64,000 bases of DNA from Epiperipatus broadwayi (GCA_028023455.1 JAQFVV010006238.1:2800572-2864571), one strand, 5' to 3'; shown: positions 1-11,539, numbered from the stretch's first letter. The notes: a model not told the origin generated them from the sequence alone. Program-made: numbers and translations.

Positions 1-162
1 GGATAAGTTTCAATACACATTTTGAATGTGTTCTCTTGCTGCATTTATCAGTAAAAAAATAAATAAAAATAAATAAGCTTGTTTAGAGCTATTAGCATGC
101 TCTTTATATTACATTTGTAAATTTAAGCTAAATAAGTCACATGATATATGACTTTATTTCCT

Positions 163-372
163 TACTACTACTATTCTACTACTGCTGCTGCTACTTCCAC
201 TATGACCACCACCACTACTACTATGTCGACTACTACTCTACTACTGCTGCTGCTGTTGCTACTGTCACCACCACCACTACTGCTACTGCTATGCCACCAC
301 TACCACCACCACTACAACTACTACTGCTACCACCTCCACTACCACTACTACTACTACTACTACTACTAGTAC
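163..372. repeat. Imperfect (CTA/CCA)n trinucleotide microsatellite
   Basis: Trinucleotide runs of CTA, CTG and CCA type cover the interval on both sides of short interruptions. Open frames across it translate to Tyr/Thr/Leu or Ser/Gly runs and are repeat artefacts, not genes. Confidence 0.95.
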
Positions 373-379
373 TATTTTT

Positions 380-905
380 AAAGAATATTTTATTAGCTTT
401 TATATATGGGTACATTGCTTATTATTAGGCAAATTTGAAATAATAACAAATATATTTGTACAAATCATAATGAAGTGTAAGTTAAAGATATATAAATTGT
501 TAATTATATATATATTATCATTTTTGTATAAAAATTAAATTGGGATACAATAAGTGTATATAAAACTAATTCCATTTACCATGCTAAAAACAAAAACAAA
601 AATAGAAAAAAAGTTATAGCATAACATTTAAAAGGAAAGAATATCAATATTCATAATGCTGTGGAAGAACAGTAATTCATGGCATTGGAGATAGAGAAAT
701 TAGACCAAGTGAGGGCAGGGGCTAGGGCATGATCTCTGATTCTGATTTTTTCCAGTTTGTTAAGAAAAGGAAAGTTGTATTTTAGGGATGTTGGACTGAA
801 ACCAAAAGTGACATCTTAGGAACCAGAGGGTAATGTTTGGGAATAGACCTTTCTTACATTGTCAGTCAATGTTGTTAAAGATGAATTGTGGGATTTAGTT
901 TAATA
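380..905. other. AT-rich DNA, nothing recognised
   Basis: No repeat family seen elsewhere in the window, no RNA gene and no coding pattern was recognised here. Confidence 0.5.
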
Positions 906-916
906 AGTTCAAATAA

Positions 917-1004
917 GGTTTCTATATGTGTTTAATGTATGGCATTTGTAGTAGAAAATGGGTTTCTGTATGTGTTTAATGCATGGCATTTGTAGTAGAA
1001 AATG
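917..1004. repeat. 44-bp tandem duplication, two copies
   Basis: Two adjacent 44-bp units, each starting GGTTTCT and ending GTAGAAAATG, differ at about two positions. This is a recent local duplication. Confidence 0.9.
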
Positions 1005-1364
1005 GTTTAAAGTTTTTTCTGCTCTATGGCATAGTGAAGAAAAATCATGAAAATCTATATATGGCATCTTTTTAGCAATAAATGAGTGGGCAGAACTATT
1101 ACCATTACTACTACAACAACAACAATACGTGTGTACTTTCAAAGGAATATTTTACAAGTGTAAATTTCATATTATTAATGATTGAAAAGGACATAAAATT
1201 TGAATTCTGACTAAGTACTCTGAAATAAACACAAAAATGGTTAAAATTGGAAAAAAATCACGAAGTTATTTTGTTTTGACTTTTATGAGTTGTTACTCCC
1301 TTTCTAATTTGCAAGATATAGACCATAAAGATAATTTTAAATAGTTTTTTTTATAATACACATT

Positions 1365-1802
1365 AATTCAAAACTTTATTTAATTAATAAAAAAAATTGA
1401 AATATTTATAATTGGAAATATATATTATCTTTATTCACTTAATATCATGCATGACAAAATACTCAATTTAAGATTACAACAATATGTTAAAATATCACAC
1501 AGTGCCCACTAGCAGAAAAAAAATTAAGAAGGTGGGAGATTTTTACACTAACATAATGTATCAGAAAACTTTAAATCAATTCCTCATTGTTAAATCTTGA
1601 TAACTTTAAATTATAATTAAAATATTTTTACCTCTCATAAACATTGAATAAACATTTTTAAAGCTGAATAAAAAAGTTATTTGCAACCCTGCAACAATTA
1701 AAAATACTGAAACAGAAAAACATTTTTGTCCTGTGCCTTAATTCAAAACTTTATTTATTTAAAAACAAAACTAGAATATTTACAGAATTGGAAATAAATA
1801 CC
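1365..1802. repeat. Direct repeat pair about 375 bp apart
   Basis: A block starting ATTCAAAACTTTATTTA and ending near AATTGGAAATA occurs at about 1365-1425 and again at 1741-1800 in the same orientation. The DNA between is AT-rich with no other recognised feature. The pair could be the remains of a tandem dimer or of short LTR-like ends. Confidence 0.45.
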
Positions 1803-1897
1803 AAGCAATGTTATAAAATCAGTGATTTATCAGTGGTGTGCACAGATATGAATGATTGCACACATATGAAGCTAACTATGAATTAAAGGGTTATTTT

Positions 1898-2004
1898 TTT
1901 TTCATATGTCATAGCATCGGCCGGGACGCGAACCCACACCCGTCTGCAACCAACTACTTGCTTGCAAGGCAGGTGCGATGACCTCTCGGCTAACAACGCT
2001 TGAC
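1898..2004 (-). mobile_element. tRNA-derived SINE (tRNA-Gly-like family, long variable region)
   Basis: Read on the minus strand, the element starts GTCAAGCGTTG, has an anticodon-loop-like CTTGCAA, an expanded variable region, a B-box-like GGGTTCGCGTCCC, and a tail GCTATGACATATG followed by A's. It is flanked by a 17-bp direct repeat, AATTAAAGGGTTATTTT, at 1881-1897 and 2005-2021. That is a clear target-site duplication and shows retroposition. It shares head and tail with the copies at 41823-41929 and 61469-61560. It is not a functional tRNA gene: the variable region is too long and the body is rearranged. Confidence 0.85.
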
Positions 2005-2712
2005 AATTAAAGGGTTATTTTCAACTAATTTGCAGCAAAGACACAATATATATATTTAAAGCTGCCTTTCTAAATGGCTACAACATTACGCATAAAATAA
2101 AAATATATATACAACAATTCAAAATACTGCATAGAAGCCCCATAGTTGCAGCTAGTTTTGTAAATAGGAAATAAAAATAAAAGTTTTATAAATTTAATTC
2201 AAATAAAATTTATATTTATTTTTTCTAGTACTCTATTCTTGTTACATTAAAATGTGTGATATATCTTTTCAAATTACAGGTGAACACTAAAAACCTTAAC
2301 ACCATTTCCGTTCAGATATTCAAATATCTACAAGAATTAACAGTTTACAACAAGTGTAATTATGCAGGGTTATTATTATTATATTTTAAAATGTGAAGAA
2401 TTTAAAAAATATCTAGCTTAGAATTTAGTGTGAAAATAATAACAAAAGGAATTTGAAGAAACCATATACTCCTATGCTTCTCTTATGAGTGGAAAATATT
2501 AAATAAACATAATTTAAATGAAAATAATTTAACACGTTAAAATAATATTTTAAACTATTCTAATTTTTTGAGGTCTTTTATTATTATAATTCAATCATCG
2601 GCGAGCTATTAAAAAAAAATAAAAGTGGAAAAAAATATATTTTTTATTTCCCCCAATGAATTATTATAAATTCAAATTAATTATATAAGGGATTTGAGCA
2701 CACTTTCAAACT

Positions 2713-2855
2713 CCTTCATCTATCCAATCCATTTCAGACAACTGATACACGTGACCACACGTGATTTTCAAGCGATTGGATAGCTGAAGGGAGTTTGAAA
2801 ATCATGTGTGGTCATGTGTATCAGTTGTATGAAATGGATTGGATAACTGAAGGGA
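2713..2855. mobile_element. Palindrome with ~58-bp arms
   Basis: The left arm (2713-2771) pairs with the right arm (2794-2855). Landmarks are ATCCAATCCATTTCA on the left and TGAAATGGATTGGAT on the right. The arms match over nearly their whole length with a ~22-bp loop. It belongs to the outer element at 2676-3320. Confidence 0.8.
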
Positions 2856-3271
2856 AAACCACTAAACATCACGTGATCACCAACTCATGCTAGCACATAA
2901 CTGTTAGTAAACAGATAAAAACTCTCCATATAGTAGTGCCACCTTGTGCTAACCAGAGTAATCAATGGATGCCAGAAGGCTATTGAGCTTAGGTTTAAAA
3001 TATTATTGTGTTTTCAATTTTATTTTCATAGTTTTGTAGTGAAGTAGAGATAAAAGGGGCTGCTGGAGGGTTGCATTAGATTCTAAGATCTAGGCACAGT
3101 GCTTTCAGATCCAAGGCTCTTCACTGATGAAGGCCACAAGCCAAAAACTAGTCTGGGGATATTGGATGAGTAGGCACTAGATATGGATTTTATGCACAAG
3201 CCTTCTGGCATCCATGATTACTCTGGTTAGCTCAAGGTGGCACTACTATATAGAGAATTTTTGCCTGTTTA
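2855..3271. mobile_element. P1 palindromic element, near complete
   Basis: The left arm (about 2900-2980) and right arm (about 3200-3271) are inverted complements, both carrying the P1 signatures AACTCTCCATATAGTAG, CAGAGTAATCAATGGATGCC and CAGAAGG. The left side also keeps the outer P1 end ACTAAACATCACGTGATCAC. A 12-bp direct repeat, ATAACTGAAGGG, flanks it at 2843-2854 and 3272-3283. This may be a target-site duplication, but the host sequence itself contains a related motif. The interior holds the hammerhead-like block described separately. Confidence 0.75.
3103..3167 (+). ncRNA. Hammerhead-ribozyme-like block of P1 (one core mutation)
   Basis: CTGATGA is at 3124-3130. A stem II candidate (GGC/GCC around CACAA) follows at 3132-3142. 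The GAAA position (3144-3147) reads AAAA, so G12 is lost. CTA and the cleavage triplet GTC follow (3148-3153). Stem I is formed by TGGGGA (3154-3159) with TCTTCA (3118-3123) and, past an internal loop, TTGGAT (3162-3167) with ATCCAA (3109-3114). The architecture is that of a type I hammerhead. This copy should be inactive because G12 is essential. Confidence 0.6.
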
Positions 3272-3439
3272 ATAACTGAAGGGAGTTTGAACGTCTGCGT
3301 TCAAATCCCTTATATAATTACATAACTCCAGGTATATAAATTATACTTGTATTCAACCAAACATTATAAATTCAAATGTACATCAGTATAATTTTCTATC
3401 ATCTTTACACCACTTACTATTAGTTTTAGTAAATAATAA

Positions 3440-3790
3440 TAGATGTTAGATGCTTATTAAATCCATATTCTGCACTGTCTATATAATCCCCTCAAAATAG
3501 TTTCAAGCTTATGGCTTTCATCAATGAGGATCTTTGGATCTCAGAGTAGGACACCTGGATTTTTAGGATCTAATGCACCATCTTTCCAGCACTGATCTTT
3601 TATATTTCTGCCATACTATCAAGTTATCAGCCCGAACTAAAAAAGAACATAAATATTTTCAATATATACTAATTTACTTGCATAGTTATATAGATCTGAA
3701 ACCAGTTCAGTATCTATACATTATGGTGATTTTGATTTTTTTAATAATTAAGGATGCTTCTCTTTGGTGTTCAAGGTTTGATATAAACCA
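3440..3790 (-). mobile_element. P1 half element, minus orientation (subfamily with variant terminus)
   Basis: P1 interior markers run on the minus strand. The ribozyme block is at about 3489-3545, and the 'tagatgcttattaaatcc' end is that of the copies at 52.77 and 57.97 kb. In the ribozyme block, stem II is a perfect AAGC/GCTT around CATAA and GAAA is present, but the first core base is changed (TTGATGA). The distal interior, with 'ccagttcagtatctataca', matches the copy at 18.3 kb. Confidence 0.65.
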
Positions 3791-4064
3791 ATAAAATATC
3801 ACCTGACTCTATCACATAATAGGGATTTAATAAACACTTTCATCTGACATTTATTATTATTTACTGAAGCTTACAGCAAGTGGCATGGAGAATGCTGGAA
3901 AATTATGCTGCTATAGCAACAATATGCAAATTAAAATCATGTGGAGTCAGATGATAAATTCAAGGGTTTCCATTATTTTTAACTTTTGTATTGTGTCAGT
4001 GAAGTTTAGAGCAGCATGTTGTTTATAAAAAGGTTTCAAAAACAATCCTGGCCAAAGGATGCTG

Positions 4065-4430
4065 ATGATGATGGTTATTAAAAATCCAAAGATTCCAAAA
4101 TATATAGATATTGAAACTAGGTTCAGATCTGCATGACTTACAGCTGAATGAGCTTAGATTGAAAAATTTTAGGCTCATAGCTAACTAAAAAGGTAAAAGG
4201 TGACCATTGGAGGATTGCATTAAATCCAAAGATCTAGGTGCCGTGTTCTCAGATCCAAGGTTTCTCACTGATGAAAGTCATAAGCTAGTCTGTGGATATT
4301 GGATGAATAGGCACTAAATAAGAATGCATAGATTTTCTAGCATCCATTGATTACTATGGCTTGCACTAGGTGGCACTGCTGAATGGAGAAAGTTGCTGCT
4401 ATTTTAAAAGTTCATACTGTAAGTTCAAAC
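4065..4430 (+). mobile_element. P1 half element, plus orientation
   Basis: P1 markers run in order: GAACTAGGTTCAGATCTG-type interior, GGAGGATTGCATTAAATCC, AGATCTAGGTG, CTGATGA (4268-4274), GGATATTGGATGA and TTGCACTAGGTGGCACTGCT. The GAAACTA part of the ribozyme block is deleted. It faces the minus-oriented half at 3440-3790, and the two may be one large palindrome with ~270 bp of AT-rich sequence between. Confidence 0.65.
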
Positions 4431-6054
4431 ACATTAAAATTAAAGTGAAGTCTTAAATAAAAAAATATATAATTTTTAATATATAAAACAAACACTTTAA
4501 TATAAATAACATATCAAGTTATATGAATTTCTAATAATAATCATATATAATAATTAGTTATATGTCATACAGTCACTGGTATCTATTTGTAATATATATA
4601 TATATATAAATTTGCATTTTTCAAATATTAATTTTTTTCTCTCTCTTTAATAGAATTATGCATTTCTAAATTAAATATTAAAAGTCACCATACTGATGAG
4701 TAGAGGGATGATATATTAATTTTTAGGATCAACTGAAGAGATCCGTGTTTCGGGATGAAACACTACATAGGGATAAAATGATTTATGTTTTTTCTAGGCA
4801 TTAATATGAGTGCCTAGTTATTTATTTTATGTTTGCGTGTGATTTAGTTAATCAAATTTGTTAATTTTAATATTTATAGTTGGTAATTTTTTTAGTAGCT
4901 GTAATCAAATTTTTTATAATAAATTTTTTGTCAAATCAACCTTTTATTGCATATCTTCGATTAAAACATCTAAAATGAGATACTAAGTAATAGAATTGGT
5001 ACTTCAGCATAAAAACCAGCATACTAAAGACATATAATTTTAGGAATGCCAGTGATTTGAAAAATTGACATGCAAGATAATTAAAGATTAAACGTCTTCT
5101 ATTTGCAAAGAAAATATATATATGTGTGTGTGTGTGTCTAATAACTCATTCATTTTCTTTTAAACGTTTATATTAACGATTTCACAACATTTAGTATTGA
5201 CATTAAAAACATATTGATTTTATCTCTTCTAAGATTGATTTATCAAGATAATGGTGCCATATTCAAATTCCCAGATCAGTTTTTGCCAATTTTTATTTAT
5301 TAGCAAAAGTCATTGGATTTTCACTTACACATCTAAAACCATCTTTATTTTTATATATCTAATCTAATAACTTCAAAACATACTCTAAAATTCTGAATTC
5401 ATTCTGTCTCACCTGTTATCACAAAGACATATGTCTGAAACTAGATCAGAAATTATAACCTCAATTTTATTCTACCTGCATTATATTCAAATTACCAAAT
5501 GAAATTTCACTTTTTATTTTTGACATTTTCATTAGAAATAATAATACCCTCTGTTTGCTCTTCACTAACCCCATCTACTGTAATCTTGAGAAATCACTCA
5601 TCACAGATATTAATGCTTTATTCAAAATGCCAGATTATTTTTTGACTATTTATCTTCAACAATGAGAAGCATGGAATTTGCATCTATACATCTAGGATTC
5701 ATCCTTATAATATCTGAGCTCATAAGCTAAAGTTCAAACACCTTTAGATTTTGAACCAAAGTTATATATACAATCTATTAATGTTATTTATTCATGCCCT
5801 CTATAAAAATTTATAGAAACGTGCAGAGTCATATAAGGCAATGTTTGATGAGCTTTTTCAATTAATACTAAGCCAATACAAAGGAGGTTTTATTTAAATT
5901 ATTACTAAAATTCATATTGATACTTCAATATAAACTGAATTACCATATTTGTTTAACTTCAACTGAAATCAGATTTGATTCATAGAAATATGTGTTTTGC
6001 AAAAGGTTAGATGCCATCAAACACTGCAGTCTTAAAAGATATAAATAAATAAAT
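4431..6054. other. AT-rich DNA with a weak direct repeat
   Basis: Apart from the hairpin cluster at 4.7 kb, a short TG run near 5125 and a diverged direct repeat (about 5250-5370 and 5615-5735, sharing 'ccagat-a-tttttg' and 'ttt-catctatacatcta' patterns), nothing is recognised. Confidence 0.35.
4693..4830 (+). other. Hairpin cluster with partial hammerhead-like core
   Basis: CTGATGAG occurs at 4693-4700 and CTGAAGAG at 4733-4740. The latter is followed by ATCC (4741-4744), a short loop, GGAT (4753-4756) and GAAAC (4757-4761). CUGANGA, stem II and GAAA are therefore in the right order, but no matching stem I or cleavage triplet was found. Two further 7-bp hairpins are present: GTGTTTC/GAAACAC and, near 4796, CTAGGCA/TGCCTAG. 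It may be a remnant of another ribozyme-bearing repeat. Confidence 0.3.
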
Positions 6055-6172
6055 AGTGGTGGTGGTGGTAGTAGCAGTAGCGGCAGTCACACGGCATCAG
6101 TATCAATAATAATAATAATAAGAAGAAGAAGAAGAAGAAGAAAAAGAAGAAGAAGAAAAAGAAGAAGAAGTT
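6055..6172. repeat. Compound trinucleotide microsatellite (GGT, AAT, AAG)
   Basis: GTGGTGGTGG runs into AATAATAATA and then AAGAAGAAG with few interruptions. Confidence 0.95.
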
Positions 6173-6354
6173 ACATATTTATATGCAATTCAATTAATTT
6201 ATATATTTATTTATTTCAGATGTTCAAATTTTCAGTTTAAAAATTGTCCAACTGACAATAGACTATTAAAAATAAATAAAATTTATTTAAAACATCAAAT
6301 CAGATTTTTATTCCTTATAGAAAGTTATCAAGATATCTCCTATTTTACAATCAC

Positions 6355-6975
6355 ATGTGATGTGACATGATATGGCTACTCCTTTATTGAAGTCAGGAAT
6401 CTCTCAGCCACACTGCCCAGAAAAACCTATTAGCCATCTTCCCTTCTTTTTCCATTCCCACCTTAAATTTTTACCATATTCTTCTCTATCCTGCTCCATC
6501 CCATTTTCACATCATCTTTGTCCACTCTATGATTTTTATATCTAGATCCCCCTAATCCTTTTCCAAACACAGCATAAAATAAAACTCACTTTCTGTATAA
6601 TACTTTGTTTATATTTATTCTCCCACAACTTTATTATTTGTATCCTTTTGCTTATAAGCATTTACATTCATTTTGCGTGCCTTTCTTACATAACTTGCAG
6701 ACTAAATCACCCACATTTGTCCATTTATGTATATTCCCTTGTTGCTAATGATCCTGTTTCTTAAACAGTAAACTTCTTTTCTTGCTATTATCATAAATTA
6801 ACTCACACCTATTATTCTGTTTGCCTCTCTATATATTTAAACTCTTTACTCTTCATACTAGTTCTCCATCTTTCCAATTTCCTATTTTTATTAATGCATC
6901 TATTTATATATTCAATTCTTTGCCACTATAATACTCAACAATTCTCCTAACTCAGTTATCTCAACTTTTGTACAT
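6355..6975 (-). mobile_element. LINE-A 3' fragment (minus strand)
   Basis: On the minus strand this matches the last ~600 bp of the LINE at 30.9-35.7 kb. It shares the conserved 3' end around 'ggctaataggtttttctggg' and the complement of 'ctctatgatttttatatctag'. Its orientation is the same as that of the next fragment, which starts right after it. It is decayed and has no long open frame. Confidence 0.8.
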
Positions 6976-6979
6976 GTGA

Positions 6980-8455
6980 TGCAAATGTGATGCCATGCAC
7001 TGTGGTTTTTTCTTTTTTAAAGTCAGGAATTTTTCAGCCACTCTGCCCAGAGAAACCTGTTAGCCACCTTACCTTTCCTTTCCATTCTCCACCCTAAGTT
7101 TTCTCATATTCTTCTCTAACCTGCTCCATCCCATTTCCACAACATAATTTTTGTCAATTCCATGGCTTTTATATCTAGACTCATCTTATCTTTTCTCAAA
7201 CCCAGCATAAAAATCAAGAACCCACACTCTGCATAATCACTTTGTTTATATTTATTCTTGAACAACTTCATTATTTGTACCCTTTCTGCTTACAAGCATT
7301 TACATTCAATTAACTGATGCCTAATGTTTGCTATGTCTTCCTTACACAACTTGCAAACTAAATCCACCCACATTTTCCATTTATGTGTATATTTCCTTGT
7401 TGCTAAAGATCCTGTTTGAGCCTTGAACAGTAAACTACTTTCCTTACTATTATCATAAATTAGCTTATACCAATATTCTGTTTACTTCTATATATTTTTA
7501 AACTCTTTTTGCCCTCCATACTAGTTCTCCATCTCTCCAACTTCCTATTTATTACTAATGCATCTATTCTTTTATCCCATTCCTTGCAGGAAAAAAACTC
7601 AACAATCCTCCTAACACAATCAATCCAATGTTTATATAAGTATACTCACATAAACTCTTTATCCAAATCTTCTGCATACCATGCTGCCTTTCTCACCCAT
7701 CTTGTTGCCTGTCCTTTACTCATAACTCACTTAAATATTATTTTGGCTATTCTCTTATTATCCATAAATTGCAATCTACCAAACATTTTCATTTTTCTTT
7801 TTGCATCTCTCATATAAAAACTTGACCATCCCATTTCTCCTTGAATTTGCCTCCTTTGCTGGCCACACATCTGCATCTAGTATATGTCTTCCTAATTCTC
7901 TTTGTACTGTTTCTAAGTAATCTAACACCTGTTTGTTAACATACAATGCATCATTACCATATGTTAACTCTGCTACTGCCATTTCCTTCCATACAATTTT
8001 AGCTACATCATATTTATTATATGAAAACACTGTTAATTTTTTTATCAATCCCTTTCTTGCTTGATTTATCAATTTTTTGTCCCATTTTTTAAAGCAATTT
8101 CTCGGATTACTTAAGATGATTTCCAAATAGTTATACCTATTCTCCACACTTAACTTTATATCCTCCAATAAAAATTATTTCTCTTTTCTTTCCCTAGTAT
8201 TAATTATTATTACCTTTGATTTTTCTTCATTAAATTTAATCCCCAGCTCTTTACCCACTTTTGAACATGTCTTCAGCATAACTTCCATATCTTCCCTAAT
8301 TTCTGTGCATAAAAATACATCATCCACAAATAAAAGACCTGATAATGTATATACTCCCTTGCCACCTATTAATAGTATTTTTACATCCTTTCTAATCTTT
8401 CTATTGGTCTCTCCAATTCTCTCAAATACAACAAAAACAAAATAGATGGCATAGG
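6980..8455 (-). mobile_element. LINE-A 3' half fragment (minus strand)
   Basis: Minus-strand copy of the ORF2 C-terminal half and 3' end of the LINE-A family. The best-kept piece is an open stretch at 7776-8168. It contains NRYNYLEIILSNPRNCFKKW, KKLTVFSYNKYDVAKIVWKE and GNDALYVNKQVLDYLETVQ, which align directly with the 31-32 kb copy (YRYLGIILCNQENC and so on). Homology ends near 8455, just past the position of the FVDD box region, so the 5' side is truncated. Stops and frameshifts are frequent. Confidence 0.85.
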
Positions 8456-8879
8456 GAAAACTATTTTACAACAACTCCATCCAGTGGACATTATTTAAAT
8501 TATAATACAATAAAAACATATTAGTAAGCTTCTATTTTATGCACTTAGTGCTTTTGGGGTCTTTACAGCTCCATAATCATAGTTCTTTTTACAGGCTGTT
8601 GATTCTATGCAAATGCATGCAAATTACAACATCCACCTTTTCGAGACCGTGAAGCACATGTCTTTTCTGTTGATTGACATGGCATCGCTGGTGATGTAAC
8701 ATGCCTCTTTGATCTTAACAATTAATTACATAAATATTAATAAATAAATAAATAAAATCTTATCATTATTGACTTGTCAGTTATAAAAATAAATCTATAA
8801 AAATAATATTTTAATTATACTTTCAATTTCCAATAATCCAATAATGACCATTATCCATCTAATCACATTAGACTTTTAG

Positions 8880-9540
8880 TCATTGTTTACCCCTTGGTTT
8901 ATATTTTTTTGTATATATAAGGTTTTATAATATTTACTTTTTTTGTAATTTTTATTATATTTTTTATTTGAAGGTTTGTCTCATATGATCTAAAAATGAA
9001 TATATAGCCCTGATCTTGTGTCTTTTCAAAGGCAGTCTTTCATAACTGACCCATATATGTTATACTGCAATAGACAGTCAATTCTGTAAATTATCTCTAT
9101 CTTATTTTTATTATTATCAATCCTTACAGCATTATATATTTATTTCCCTAAATATTTATTTTTCCATCTGATCTTTATATTATCAGGTAACTTTTCTTTG
9201 ATCAATATCTTACTGAATATGATCAAGAAACCCATTCTTATCTTATACATATACTTTACTTTTTGTATTATCCATATCTGTTTAAAAAATTTCAATATCC
9301 TTTTTTTACAATCTATCTCTATATAATCATTCTCAACTTTAAATTTTTGTCTAAATGCTTTTGCTGTATTTAATACTAATCTATCATTTTTTAACGTAAA
9401 CCTCTGAGACGATGGTTGGAGTGAATTTGGATCAATTACTTTCCTATCTTCTTTATCTCTAATATAATGCTTTATAAATATTTTTCTCTTTTTCTTAAAA
9501 AATATCTAAATATTTTAATCTTTCTTTTTTTCCCATTAAC
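8880..9540 (-). pseudogene. Unidentified decayed protein-coding region
   Basis: One minus-strand frame stays open from about 9497 to 9158, through about 113 codons. Recognisable pieces are KHYIRDKEDRKVIDPNSLQP, RFTLKNDRLVLNTAKAFRQK, ENDYIEIDCKKRILKFFKQI and LPDNIKIRWKNKYLGK. After a TAA the same frame goes on sensibly (YNAVRIDNNKNKIEIIYRID, YNIYGSVMKDCL) with only scattered stops to about 8890, ending in a Lys/Asn-rich tail. Upstream, a one-frame change gives MGKKERLKYLDIF. The charged, non-repetitive composition differs from random AT-rich translation. I do not recognise the family. It lies next to LINE fragments and is probably part of a transposable element, but it does not match either LINE here. 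Confidence 0.45.
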
Positions 9541-10595
9541 AAAAGATGAATTATAAATAAAATACAAAATATCATAAAAGAACTTATAGAGATTTCAACC
9601 TATAGGTTTATTGGCTTTATTAAATGCTTTAATTTGACTTCTTTTAGACATAGATTTAAGTCATCAACTAAATTATTGATGATCTGAATTGTCCACATTT
9701 AGGTAGCTAGTGGCTTCCAAATTCCACTTATGGGGCAGATGAGAAGAACAATCATGAACTCCTTTAGATCTGTAGATGAAATTCCATTGGTATCTTAAAA
9801 GATCAAACTATCTGGCTTTATTGCTGAATCTGAAAAAAAATCTCACAAGAGTCCAAATCTCACAAGAACTCCATTTTTTATATCATAATTTGTTATTTGT
9901 ACATTTTTGTTTCAATATCCAGAAAAGTAATTTGAATGTGAGAGAAGTCTTAGATGGTAAAACTATATCTTGAGTCAATGTACTTTACAGATTTTTGTGA
10001 TCTGATGGACAAATATGAGTGAAAAGAACCCCTGTGACAGAATAAACCTGATTATATCAGTATTATTTTTCATGAGTAATATTTAATAATTCAAAAGTTT
10101 ACGGTTGACATTTTTTCTCTGGTCAGGGGTACAATATTCACCAATAGAATATGCTAGTGTTATGGAAGCTGTCTATGAAGTTCTTTCATCTCAATATCAA
10201 ATAATGGTAGACAGTTTTCTAAGGAGGTTATTTCTAGAAATTATTTTAATGTAATCTTAGCTAATGAAGAAATAAAGTTAGAAGTAATCTATACTTGGAA
10301 AAGATTATATTCGATAATAAAATATTTTTTAATTTTACTCAACTAAAAGCAAATTCAAGTATCTTCAGTACTTCATTTTTACTGTGCTTAATGGATAAAA
10401 GTGGAAAGATGTTTGATACTCAAAAAGGTTGATTATGAAAAAGAGATGATCATCAATTTTTGGGTGTAATGTTAAAATACCTGTAAATGCAAATGTCAAT
10501 TATATCACTGACAGAAGATTGACTATAAATTATATGGTAATATAATAGTAATAAATAATAATAAATAGATCAACAATTTTTTATTACTCAGAAGT
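9541..10595. other. AT-rich DNA, nothing recognised
   Basis: No repeat shared with the rest of the window and no coding pattern beyond short chance frames. Confidence 0.4.
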
Positions 10596-10599
10596 TATT

Positions 10600-10965
10600 G
10601 AGTTTGGGTACCAATTGTGACAGAGATGGACTTGCAATTCATGGACTTTGAACTCCAAAGTCCACTAAACCACACAGGAAAACATAATTATATGGGTTAT
10701 TAGGGGTCCATATGAATTCAAGGACTGGAAATATCAGAGCTTGGATCATGGATATTGGAACTTGAGCTCCTTAATATATCACACTATCACTGGACTAAAT
10801 CACACAGGGGACAATAACCGAATGGTTTCTTACTCATGATTTCATATGCAATTTGGGTACTGGAAGTGATATAATGCTGAGTGATGGATTGTGGGTTTCA
10901 GAATCTACCACTCTACCACTGCCCTAAATTACCCAGAACAAAATAAGTTAGAATGGCTATAGTCA
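10600..10965 (-). repeat. tRNA-like ~130-bp repeat (family S), about 2.5 tandem units
   Basis: Units share 'tgtgacagagatggactt', 'gaactccaaagtccac', 'taaaccacacagga' and 'caataaccgaatgg'. On the minus strand the unit reads with an A-box-like TTTAGTGCAGTGGTAGAG and, ~30 nt on, a B-box-like GAGTTCAAAGTCC, suggesting tRNA ancestry. Other copies are at 16.1-16.7, 44.1, 47.5-48.5, 52.2, 55.9 and 58.5 kb. Confidence 0.6.
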
Positions 10966-11539
10966 TTTATGAGAGACTGTTTATTTTTTAATTTCTTGTG
11001 CATCAAATCTTTCTCTCTGAAACTCTTTAACATCTTCTTTAATTATAGCTCTCCATTGTATTTTATCCTAACCTATATTTTTCCCTTGAAAGCATTCAAT
11101 ATTGTAATTTTTAATAATGTCTGTGAGGCCATTTTTATAAACCTTGGGTGGTTTGGTGCAATAATAGATTGGCATATTCAAAAACTCATATTGCTATCTC
11201 TTATTTCCAGTGGTAACTTCTTATGAACTCCTGAGTAATAAATCTATTATTATTTTATCTAATCTTCATAATATAACAATTTAAAAAACATGATTGAGTT
11301 TGCCATCAAATAGCCTTAGTAACATGCATTATTCATTTGTTTCATATATCCAATTCAATAAAATGTGATTTTACAATGTAATCTCTAACCTGCAAACTGA
11401 AAAAAGTATTGATTTGCATATTTATAGAGTTTGATAAAAATGGTATAGAAGATTCTAATCTTAACTGTCTCATCTCATCAGATAAATAATTTTATGTGTA
11501 TAAATTATTTACAATTAAGTTCTTGCAGTAGCTAAATGT

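Larger units (their letters stand above)
2676..3320. mobile_element. Outer palindromic element split by later insertions
   Basis: The left end (TTATATAAGGGATTTGA, near 2681) is the inverted complement of the right end (TCAAATCCCTTATATAA, near 3301). The next stretch, with 'ctttcaaactcc' on the left and 'ggagtttgaacg' on the right, continues the pairing. A smaller palindrome and a P1 copy lie inside, making a nest of foldback elements. Confidence 0.75.

Noticed and set aside
141-428. Tyr/Thr/Leu-rich and Ser-rich frames
   Set aside because: Produced by the (CTA/CCA)n trinucleotide repeat on either strand.
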